This document shows positions 42,830 through 49,709 of a stretch of DNA of 64,000 nucleotides, piece after piece. Under the pieces are notes generated by a model that had not been told where the DNA came from, did no database searches, and saw only the letters and a program-made list of their open reading frames with translations. The position numbers were made by a program, and so were the translations under genes. The first letter of the stretch is position 1. Each line of letters starts with the position of its first letter. Origin of the DNA: Cystobacter fuscus DSM 2262 (GTDB lineage: Bacteria; Myxococcota; Myxococcia; Myxococcales; Myxococcaceae); contig NZ_ANAH02000017.1 in the NCBI RefSeq assembly GCF_000335475.2, positions 62,001 to 126,000 of the forward strand. Reading direction: 5' to 3'.

Positions 42830-43408
42830 ATGGGCAAGGCGCTGGCTGAGACGAAGCTCTTCGCGGGTTACGGCAACACGGAGATGCCGCTCGGCTCCTA
42901 TGCGCTGCTCATGGGCGTGTACGGGTCCGCGCTGGCGGGCTACTTCGCGTGGAGGGGAGGGCGGGGCCGGAGCGCGTTTCCCCGGATGGGCGTGGAGGAC
43001 GTGGCGCTGTTCGGTCTGGCCACCCACAAGGTCACGCGCATCCTCTCCAAGGACTTCGTGACCGCGCCCGTCCGGGCACCCTTTGTCCGCTTCGAGAGCA
43101 CGGACCGCGCGAGTGAGGTGTCGGAGTCCTCGCGGGGACGGGGGTTGCGCCGGGCCGTGGGCGACCTCCTCTCGTGCCCTTTCTGTCTCGGGCCGTGGGT
43201 CGCGGGAGCGCTCGCCTGTCTGCATGCCGTGCGGCCGAGGGAGACCCGCCTCGTCGCCTCCATCTTCGCCCTCACCACGCTCTCCGACTTCCTCCACCGC
43301 TCCTATGAATGGGTGGGGCAGGGGTTGAAGCGCACCCGCGAGCGCGCCGAGGCGCTCGAGGTCTCCGAGGGCTCCCTGCGCGAGCCGGAGCCCACGCCGA
43401 CCCACTGA
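42830..43408 (+). CDS. DUF1360 domain protein
   Basis: A 192-residue protein. The ATG at 42830 follows GGGAGGTATTC. It has a hydrophobic segment near the N-terminus (LGSYALLMGVYGSALAGYFA), then EDVALFGLATHKVTRILSKD, and the diagnostic DLLSCPFCLGPWVAG with its CPFC pair, followed by a second hydrophobic stretch. These are features of DUF1360 proteins, small membrane proteins known from sporulating bacteria, of unproven function. The C-terminal tail is acidic. It is convergent with the immunity candidate downstream. Confidence 0.85.
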   Translation: MGKALAETKLFAGYGNTEMPLGSYALLMGVYGSALAGYFAWRGGRGRSAFPRMGVEDVALFGLATHKVTRILSKDFVTAPVRAPFVRFESTDRASEVSESSRGRGLRRAVGDLLSCPFCLGPWVAGALACLHAVRPRETRLVASIFALTTLSDFLHRSYEWVGQGLKRTRERAEALEVSEGSLREPEPTPTH

Positions 43409-43428
43409 GCGCGCCGGCCAGTTCGCCC

Positions 43429-43875
43429 TTATCGAAAGGCGCGAGCGAACGCCTCTAGGGCAGAGGTGAGATCTTCCAGAGCTGGATCACTTTGAGGGAG
43501 CTTGTTCTTCGGCTGCTGAAAGAACGTTTCAGCGCCGGAGAGAACAGCCCGGCACAGGGTCGTGGCATCCACTTCGCCGAGACGGCTCGCACCGCATTGG
43601 ACGGCGATACGTTCCCCCTTCGTCTTCCGGAAGCTCACGGAGAATGACGAGTCGGCTCCAACGAAGGTGTATTCGCTTCGCCTCTCCAGCAGGAACCGAC
43701 GCAGTCCATCGAGAATCTCCACGATGGCGATGGCGAGCATCATGGCTTGATCCGGTGTCCTGCCCCGCGAGCTACAGATGCCTTTTTCGCTCACGAATGT
43801 CATGTGCCCCAGGTCAAAGCCCGAGCGTGTGGAGGTCCTCGGTCCATCGGCCCACTCACATTGGAACTGGAACAT
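43429..43875 (-). CDS. Candidate immunity protein paired with the SitA-like toxin
   Basis: A 148-residue protein without signal peptide or membrane helix, MFQFQCEWADGP to EAFARAFR. No family is recognised. Its ATG follows the toxin stop directly (TAGATG), the tight toxin-then-immunity order expected of Sit or Cdi-type modules. Immunity proteins are cytoplasmic, variable and specific to the toxin C-terminus, which fits an unrecognised orphan here. The central part (AMMLAIAIVEILDGLRRFLL) is helical, and the segments around it are beta-rich. The immunity role is inferred from position alone. Confidence 0.65.
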   Translation of the reverse strand: MFQFQCEWADGPRTSTRSGFDLGHMTFVSEKGICSSRGRTPDQAMMLAIAIVEILDGLRRFLLERRSEYTFVGADSSFSVSFRKTKGERIAVQCGASRLGEVDATTLCRAVLSGAETFFQQPKNKLPQSDPALEDLTSALEAFARAFR

Positions 43876-45435
43876 CTATCCACCCCTGACTGGGAACATC
43901 GTGATGACCCGGTTGGCGTCATCCGAATCAATGATGACCCGCACCAAGTCCCTCACACCGTTGAGCTTTACCTTCATCTGGAAGACCTGGATACGCCTGT
44001 CAGGTTCCGAAATGCGATTTCCATTGTCAGGTTCCGAAATGCGATTTCCATTCTTGACGATGTCTTTCGCTGCTTCCAGGAGCTGTGCACGAGAGGTTCC
44101 CGGCGCGAAGAGATCACCCTGCCCGTTTGGATGCGTGCCGGTGATGTGCCTTGCTTCGATATGCTGCCAGCCCTCCTGAGGGTTGCCATCCTCGATCCGA
44201 GGCTCCGCCCTGTTAGGTGACCTCACGGGCCTGGGGGGGTCCACACCATTCGCGCGCTGCCCTCGGCTGGCCATGTGGAGGATGGAGACGGAGCCCACGC
44301 CCACCTCCAGCGTGGTCGTCACCGTGCCCGCTGCCACCGCCACCATCCTCATCACCAGCAGGCCCTCGGCCGAGAGGGACAGCACGGGCAGGGTAACCTC
44401 CAGCTCGCCCACTGCCCGCGTCAGCGTGCTCGTCGTGCCCCCAGCCGTGCCAAAGGCGAGAAGGAGGTGGGTTGTCAGCTTGGAGGTGGCCTTCACCTGC
44501 TCGCCCCGAGTCATGTACCGGAAACGCTCGAGGTACTCGGGCGAGGAGGCGATGAGGGCCGCGACTCCCACCGGGAGGTGTTGCAGCGCCGCGAGGCTGT
44601 CCAGCGGGCGCGTGAGCAGCTGGCCCATGACATGGTACAGCTCGACGAAAGCCTCCTCCGCGCCATCCAGCGAGCGGCCGAGGTAGTCGGCATCGTCGTA
44701 CACCTCGGCCAGCCCGGGCCCTTGCATGACGGGGCGCAGTTGCGCATCCGCCTGCCGGAACACCCACCCCTGGACGATGTAGAAGCGCCCGAGTTCGAAG
44801 GAGCCCGCGCGGAAGGCTTCCGCCTTCCACTCCACCGGGCCCACCTTCTGCTGCGTGCGTCCGTTGAGCGTCCAGGCCAGATAGCCGTCCGGCCGTAGCA
44901 CGGCCACCCCCTTGAATCGCTCCACCCGGCGAAGCAACTCCTCGCGGGACACTTCCCCTCCCGCCAGCACTTCCCGTAGCAGGTGGCAGGCGGCCATGCG
45001 CGGCGGGAACGAGCCCAGCGTCACGGGCTTGTTCAACAGCACCGCCAGCACCCGGGCCGCCTCCTCGGGAGTGAGGGGAGCGCCTCGCGGGGGCTCGTCG
45101 TTGACGTTGTCCAGGCCCGCCAGCAGCAGCAGATACTCGAAGGCGTCCGCCTGCCTGGCCCCGCTGGCCACCGCGCGCACGGCCATTTCCGCCGGGCTCA
45201 CCATGGCCACCTGCGTGCTCTGTACGCGCGCTCCCCGTCGGCGCAGCAGCCTCGCGGGTGCATTCGCCCCCGTGTCCACGTGCTGGGCATCACCACGTAC
45301 CTCGCCCACCAGCCCGGACGCGGCACGCGGGTTGCTGTCCAGGAGCACACCGCGTCCCACGGGCGGCGTCACCGTGATGCAGCCGGTGGACAGCACGACG
45401 GCCCCAAGCACCAGCGCCACCCACTTTCGCGTCAT
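43876..45435 (-). CDS. SitA-like polymorphic toxin lipoprotein with C-terminal RNase-type domain
   Basis: A ~519-residue lipoprotein. MTRKWVALVLGAVVLSTGC gives a clean lipobox with Cys19; in-frame ATGs at 45447 and 45462 are alternatives. A long helical middle section carries a hydrophobic stretch near LPVLSLSAEGLLVMRMVAVA. The last ~110 residues, after a Pro/Arg linker, look like a small nuclease toxin: GWQHIEARHITGTHPNGQG, DLFAPGTSRAQLLEAAKDIV, then strands QVFQMKVKLNGVRDLVRVII and NRVITMFPVRGG. The paired His and the terminal TMFP strand suggest a BECR-type RNase fold, an inference without structural proof. Lipoprotein toxins with this layout (SitA) pass between myxobacterial kin by outer-membrane exchange. 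An exact 9-residue duplication (NGNRISEPD twice) sits inside the toxin domain. Confidence 0.75.
   Translation of the reverse strand: MTRKWVALVLGAVVLSTGCITVTPPVGRGVLLDSNPRAASGLVGEVRGDAQHVDTGANAPARLLRRRGARVQSTQVAMVSPAEMAVRAVASGARQADAFEYLLLLAGLDNVNDEPPRGAPLTPEEAARVLAVLLNKPVTLGSFPPRMAACHLLREVLAGGEVSREELLRRVERFKGVAVLRPDGYLAWTLNGRTQQKVGPVEWKAEAFRAGSFELGRFYIVQGWVFRQADAQLRPVMQGPGLAEVYDDADYLGRSLDGAEEAFVELYHVMGQLLTRPLDSLAALQHLPVGVAALIASSPEYLERFRYMTRGEQVKATSKLTTHLLLAFGTAGGTTSTLTRAVGELEVTLPVLSLSAEGLLVMRMVAVAAGTVTTTLEVGVGSVSILHMASRGQRANGVDPPRPVRSPNRAEPRIEDGNPQEGWQHIEARHITGTHPNGQGDLFAPGTSRAQLLEAAKDIVKNGNRISEPDNGNRISEPDRRIQVFQMKVKLNGVRDLVRVIIDSDDANRVITMFPVRGG
43999..44052. repeat. Exact 27-bp tandem duplication inside the toxin domain
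   Basis: Two identical 27-bp units (43999-44025 and 44026-44052), each beginning GTCAGGTTCCGAAATGC, encode NGNRISEPD twice in frame on the - strand. Identity at every base points to a recent slippage or recombination event. Confidence 0.95.
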
Positions 45436-45775
45436 CTCAGCGGGCATGGTCCAGTGCCTCATCGGGAGGGTTGTTGGGTCCTTCCGCCTGAGAGAGGAGC
45501 CGCGGCACCAGCAGCGTGGACGTCATCAGCGCCTCCGTTGGCTGACTCCCAATCTAACGGGTGCCCCCCGACAAATCCGGATAGCCTGGACAGAATGGCC
45601 GGGGATCTCGTGGGCCAACATTGGCATGCGCAGTGAGCGCGCCGCTCATGTGCGTGGCGGGCGCCGACTGTAACCCGTGCTCCACTTCACGTTGGGGGCC
45701 CTGCCTCCCTTGATGCCGCCTTCGCGCGTGCCGACCTTGCGGCGCCACGGACGGATGGCGTGGGAGGGAGGGCAC
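45436..45775. other. 340-bp intergenic region upstream of toxin and beta-helix genes
   Basis: Divergent control region. Frames from the flanking genes can be extended into it but lose signal-peptide sense and ribosome-binding sites. No hairpin, repeat or clear promoter motif was found. Confidence 0.5.
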
Positions 45776-47320
45776 ATGGGAAGGCCAGCGGCCAGGGGCG
45801 GACGATGCTTCATGGGCACGGGAGGGTTGCTCTCCTGTCTTCTCCTCGTCGCGTGTGAGCCCCCCACGGAAGAGATGGTGGCCTTTCCGCTGGAGATCCC
45901 CAGTATCTCGCAACCCTCGAGCGAGGCTCCTTCCTCCTCGAGGCCACCGCCCGCGCAGCCGACGCCCACGCAACCGGCACCCACGCAGCCATCACCCACG
46001 CAACCGCCGCCCACGCAACCGCCTCCCGAGGTTCCCCAGGGCCGCGCCTGGTTCGTGAGCACCAAGGGACGGGATGACGCGGCGGGGACACGCGAGGCGC
46101 CGCTGCGTACCATTGGCCGGGCCGTGGAGCGCGCGCGCCCGGGCGAGGTCATCCGGGTGCTCTCCGGCGTGTACCCCGAGGAACTCATCCTGGGCTCGAA
46201 GGGCTCGGGCGTGGCGGCCATCACCGTGCGCGGCGAGGGCTCGCCCCTGCCCACCGTCGCTCCGGGCAACACGCGGCGCAGCACGGTCATCCGCGTACAG
46301 GGGCGCTGGAACCTGGAGAACCTGCGGGTGGATGTCGGGGGCAAGCCGATGTTCGCCATCATCTTCGAGAGTGGGGCCGACGGCTCCACCCTGTCCGGGA
46401 GCGAGCTGCGCAGCGGCACCTTGAGCGCGGGCGTGCTCGTGGACGGCCCCAAGGGCCTCACGCTGCGCAACAACACCATCCACCACTTCATCAAGCCCGG
46501 GGAGGACTCCCACGGCGTGGTGGTGGTGGGCCCCTCGCGCGACGTCGTGATCCGGGACAACGACATCCATCACAACTCGGGGGACTCGGTCCAATGCCAG
46601 GCGGGGACGGCTCCCGCCACCGGCCTCGTCATCGAGAACAACACGCTGCACGACGAGGGGGAGAACGGCGTGGACATCAAGCAGTGCGACGGGGTCATCG
46701 TGCGCGGCAATGTCATCTCCAGCCTGCCCAACACGGCCATCCGCGCCGTGGGGTCCTCCGCGGGAGAGGCGGTGGTCGTCCACCTGTCGGCCCGCAACGT
46801 CACCGTCGAGGACAACACCATCACCAACGCGGGCCGGGGCATCTCCATCCTGGAGGACGCCGCGCCCCCCGCTCACATCCGGGTGGAGGGCAACCACCTG
46901 CGCAACCTCCGCGACAACCCCCAGGGCAACGGGTTTGGCATCCGGGTGGAGGGGGGCCGGGACGTGGTGGTAGTGGGCAACACGGTCGAGTACTCGGCCA
47001 ACTACGCCCTGATGCTGGCCGCGGACGGCAAGCGCGTCACGGGCCTCGAGGTGCGCGACAATACCCTGCGGGGCGGCGCGGACGCCCCGCTGCTGCGCCT
47101 GGGCGGGGAGGGCTTCCGTCCGGACCTGGTGCTCCAGGGCAACTTCTACTCCCTGGGCGGCATCCTGAAGGCCGATGGTGTCCTGGCGCTGCTCGAGGGG
47201 CCCCTGTCGCCCTTCCGGGTGGATTTTCCGGGCGAGCGGCTCACCCTCACCGACCCGGACAAGCTCCAGGTGTGGCGGCAGGTGATGGGGGTGGACACGG
47301 GGACGGCGCTGATCGAGTGA
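45776..47320 (+). CDS. Right-handed beta-helix lipoprotein with Pro/Thr stalk
   Basis: A ~514-residue surface lipoprotein. The ATG at 45776 lies five bases after GGAGGGAGGG; an ATG at 45812 is also possible. The signal ends in the lipobox LLLVAC. A stalk of PTQP-type repeats (PTPTQPAPTQPSPTQPPP) follows. The body begins with AWFVSTKGRDDAAGTREAPL, RTIGRAVERARPGEVIRVLS and GVYPEELIL, a start common to parallel beta-helix proteins and polysaccharide lyases. PbH1-type rungs then occur: LRNNTIHHFI, IRDNDIHHNSGD, IENNTLHDEGENGVDIKQ, VEDNTITNAG and VEGNHLRNLRDN. Binding or cleavage of a polysaccharide outside the cell is likely. Catalytic residues cannot be assigned. Confidence 0.87.
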   Translation: MGRPAARGGRCFMGTGGLLSCLLLVACEPPTEEMVAFPLEIPSISQPSSEAPSSSRPPPAQPTPTQPAPTQPSPTQPPPTQPPPEVPQGRAWFVSTKGRDDAAGTREAPLRTIGRAVERARPGEVIRVLSGVYPEELILGSKGSGVAAITVRGEGSPLPTVAPGNTRRSTVIRVQGRWNLENLRVDVGGKPMFAIIFESGADGSTLSGSELRSGTLSAGVLVDGPKGLTLRNNTIHHFIKPGEDSHGVVVVGPSRDVVIRDNDIHHNSGDSVQCQAGTAPATGLVIENNTLHDEGENGVDIKQCDGVIVRGNVISSLPNTAIRAVGSSAGEAVVVHLSARNVTVEDNTITNAGRGISILEDAAPPAHIRVEGNHLRNLRDNPQGNGFGIRVEGGRDVVVVGNTVEYSANYALMLAADGKRVTGLEVRDNTLRGGADAPLLRLGGEGFRPDLVLQGNFYSLGGILKADGVLALLEGPLSPFRVDFPGERLTLTDPDKLQVWRQVMGVDTGTALIE

Positions 47321-47338
47321 GTTTCCGCCTCTCCGAGG

Positions 47339-47380
47339 GTTGACCCGATCGCGGGCTCGGGGGAAGTGTTGACCCGATCG
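47339..47380 (+). repeat. Direct repeat before the CstA gene
   Basis: GTTGACCCGATCG occurs at 47339-47351 and again at 47368-47380, 29 bp apart start to start. The second copy ends 18 bp before the CstA start codon. This may be a regulator site or a -35-containing promoter duplicate; which is not decided by the sequence. Confidence 0.5.
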
Positions 47381-47398
47381 AGTCTTCGCGGAGGTTTC

Positions 47399-49462
47399 AT
47401 GGGTCATGTCGTGAGCAAGCTGGGCTGGGCCGTGCTCGCCTGTGTGGGAGCGGCCTGTCTGGGCGTGGTGGCGTTGCACCGGGGAGAAACCATCAACGCC
47501 ACCTGGTTGGTGGTGGCCGCGGTCTGTGTCTATCTCCTCGGCTACCGCTTCTATGGGCGCTTCATCGCGCGCGCGGCGCTGCGGTTGGACCCCACCCGGG
47601 CCACACCCGCGCAGTTGCGCAACGATGGCCTGGACTATGTGCCCACGGACAAGTGGGTGCTGTTCGGCCACCACTTCGCCGCCATCGCCGGAGCGGGGCC
47701 GCTGGTGGGGCCGGTGCTCGCCGCGCAGATGGGCTACCTGCCCGGGACGATGTGGATCCTCTTCGGCGTGGTGCTGGCCGGCGCGGTGCAGGACTTCATC
47801 GTCCTCTTCCTGTCCACGCGCCGCGACGGCAAGTCCCTGGGCGACATCGTGCGCCTGGAGATGGGGCCCGCCGCGGGCGTGGTGGCCATGGTGGGCGTGT
47901 TGATGATCATGATGATCATCCTCGCGGTGTTGGCGCTCGTCGTCGTCAAGGCGCTCGCGTCGAGCCCCTGGGGCACCTTCACCGTGGCGATGACCATCCC
48001 CATCGCCCTGCTCATGGGCATCTACCTGCGCACCCTGCGCCCGGGCCGCGTGCTGGAGGTCTCCGTCATCGGCTTCGTGCTGCTGATGCTGTCCATCTGG
48101 CTGGGGGGCCGGGTCGCCGACTCGCCCTCGCTCGCGCCGCTGTTCACCTATGACGGCAAGGCCCTGGCGTGGATGCTCATCGCCTATGGCTTCTGCGCCG
48201 CGGTGCTGCCGGTGTGGCTGCTGCTGGCGCCGCGCGACTACCTGTCCACCTTCCTGAAGATCGGCACCGTGCTGGTGCTGGCGCTGGGCATCGTGCTGGC
48301 CGCGCCGGAGCTGCGGATGCCCGCGATCACCCGCTTCGTGGATGGCTCGGGGCCGGTGTTCTCCGGGAGCCTGTTCCCCTTCCTGTTCATCACCATCGCG
48401 TGTGGCGCGGTGTCGGGGTGGCACTCGCTCATCGCCTCGGGCACCACGCCCAAGATGCTGGCCAACGAGAGCGAGTCGCTCCTGGTGGGCTACGGCGCCA
48501 TGCTGATGGAGTCCTTCGTCGCCATCATGGCGCTCATCGCCGCCACGGTGCTGGATCCGGGCGTGTACTTCGCCATGAACTCGCCGCCCGCGGTGATTGG
48601 CACCACGGTCGAGCAGGCGGCGCGGGTGGTGGGGGAGTGGGGCTTCGTCATCACCCCCGAGCTGCTCGCCCAGACGGCGAAGGACATCGGCGAGTCCTCC
48701 ATCCTGTCGCGTGCTGGCGGCGCGCCCACGCTCGCGGTGGGCATGGCGCAGATCCTCCATGGCCTGGTGGGCGGGGAGGGGATGATGGCCTTCTGGTACC
48801 ACTACGCCATCCTGTTCGAGGCGCTCTTCATCCTCACCACGGTGGACGCGGGCACGCGCGTGGGCCGCTTCATGATCCAGGAACTGGCGGGGCTCGTCTA
48901 CGCGCCCCTGCGCAGGACGGACTCCTGGGGCGCCAACCTGGCCGCCACGGCGGTGTGCGTGGGCGGCTGGGGCTACTTCCTCTACCAGGGGGTGGTGGAT
49001 CCACTCGGCGGCATCAACACGCTCTGGCCCCTGTTCGGCATCGCCAACCAGATGCTGGCGGCCATCGCGCTGACGCTCTCGTGCGTGGTGCTCGTGAAGA
49101 TGAAGCGCGAGCGCTACGCGTGGATCCCCGCGCTGCCCACCGTGTGGCTGGTGTGCTGCACGCTGACGGCTGGCTGGCAGAAGGTGTTCAGCTCGGACGT
49201 GCGGGTGAGCTTCCTCGCCCACGCGCGTGCGTTCTCGGCCGCCGCCGAGCAGGGCAAGGTGCTGGCTCCGGCCAAGACCGTGGCGGACATGCAGCAGGTC
49301 ATCACCAATGACTACGTGGACGCCGCCCTGACGGTGCTGTTCATGATGGTGGTGGTGGTGATTCTCGGCTTCGGCGTGCGCGCCATTCTGGCCGCCCGGC
49401 GCTCGGTGGAGCCCACGGCGCGCGAGACGGCTCCCGCGACCCTGCCGGTGGTGGGCTCCTGA
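47399..49462 (+). CDS. cstA: Carbon starvation protein CstA (peptide/pyruvate transporter)
   Basis: A 687-residue inner-membrane transporter with ~16 hydrophobic helices. The ATG at 47399 follows GGAGG with five-base spacing and opens MGHVVSKLGWAVLACVGA. Family signatures include NDGLDYVPTDKWVLFGHHFA, AIAGAGPLVGPVLAAQMGYL, LSTRRDGKSLGDIVR, FITIACGAVSGWHSLIASGT, TPKMLANESE and WPLFGIANQMLAAIAL. Related CstA and BtsT proteins take up peptides or pyruvate with proton or cation symport, often when carbon is scarce. The small ybdD-type gene follows two bases later, as is usual, so the two form an operon. Confidence 0.96.
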   Translation: MGHVVSKLGWAVLACVGAACLGVVALHRGETINATWLVVAAVCVYLLGYRFYGRFIARAALRLDPTRATPAQLRNDGLDYVPTDKWVLFGHHFAAIAGAGPLVGPVLAAQMGYLPGTMWILFGVVLAGAVQDFIVLFLSTRRDGKSLGDIVRLEMGPAAGVVAMVGVLMIMMIILAVLALVVVKALASSPWGTFTVAMTIPIALLMGIYLRTLRPGRVLEVSVIGFVLLMLSIWLGGRVADSPSLAPLFTYDGKALAWMLIAYGFCAAVLPVWLLLAPRDYLSTFLKIGTVLVLALGIVLAAPELRMPAITRFVDGSGPVFSGSLFPFLFITIACGAVSGWHSLIASGTTPKMLANESESLLVGYGAMLMESFVAIMALIAATVLDPGVYFAMNSPPAVIGTTVEQAARVVGEWGFVITPELLAQTAKDIGESSILSRAGGAPTLAVGMAQILHGLVGGEGMMAFWYHYAILFEALFILTTVDAGTRVGRFMIQELAGLVYAPLRRTDSWGANLAATAVCVGGWGYFLYQGVVDPLGGINTLWPLFGIANQMLAAIALTLSCVVLVKMKRERYAWIPALPTVWLVCCTLTAGWQKVFSSDVRVSFLAHARAFSAAAEQGKVLAPAKTVADMQQVITNDYVDAALTVLFMMVVVVILGFGVRAILAARRSVEPTARETAPATLPVVGS

Positions 49463-49463
49463 C

Positions 49464-49667
49464 ATGGCGGGCACGAGCGAGGCGCTGCGGCACTTCTGGC
49501 GGCGGGCGGTGCAGACCGCCCGGCTGGTCATCGGCGTGCCCGACTACGACACCTACGTGGCACACATGCGCGCGAAGCATCCGGAGCGCGGGGTGATGAC
49601 CTACGAGGAGTTCTTCGACGAGCGCATGCGGGCGCGCTACCGGAGCGGGGGCGGGCGCTGCTGTTGA
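49464..49667 (+). CDS. YbdD/YjiX family small protein
   Basis: A 67-residue protein: MAGTSEALRHFWRRAVQTAR, then IGVPDYDTYVAHMRAKHPER, GVMTYEEFFDERMRARY and a Cys-Cys end. Length and the PDYDxYVxHxxxxHPxxxxMxxxEFF pattern identify the DUF466 (YbdD/YjiX) family, whose genes nearly always follow cstA or btsT. It begins one base after the CstA stop. It probably assists the transporter; its mechanism is unknown. Confidence 0.95.
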   Translation: MAGTSEALRHFWRRAVQTARLVIGVPDYDTYVAHMRAKHPERGVMTYEEFFDERMRARYRSGGGRCC

Positions 49668-49671
49668 GCCG

Positions 49672-49698
49672 TGGCGGAGGGGGCTCTCCCCTCCGCCA
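49672..49698. terminator. Strong bidirectional hairpin between convergent genes
   Basis: TGGCGGAGGGG (49672-49682) pairs perfectly with CCCCTCCGCCA (49688-49698) around GCTCT, an 11-bp GC-rich stem. It lies between the ends of the YbdD gene and the convergent flavoprotein gene, and probably serves both. Confidence 0.75.
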
Positions 49699-49709
49699 TC
49701 CCGGACGAG

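Noticed and set aside
45992-49531. An 1179-codon antisense frame over the beta-helix and CstA genes
   Set aside because: The His/Gln/Arg-rich product is a composition artefact opposite two well-supported genes.
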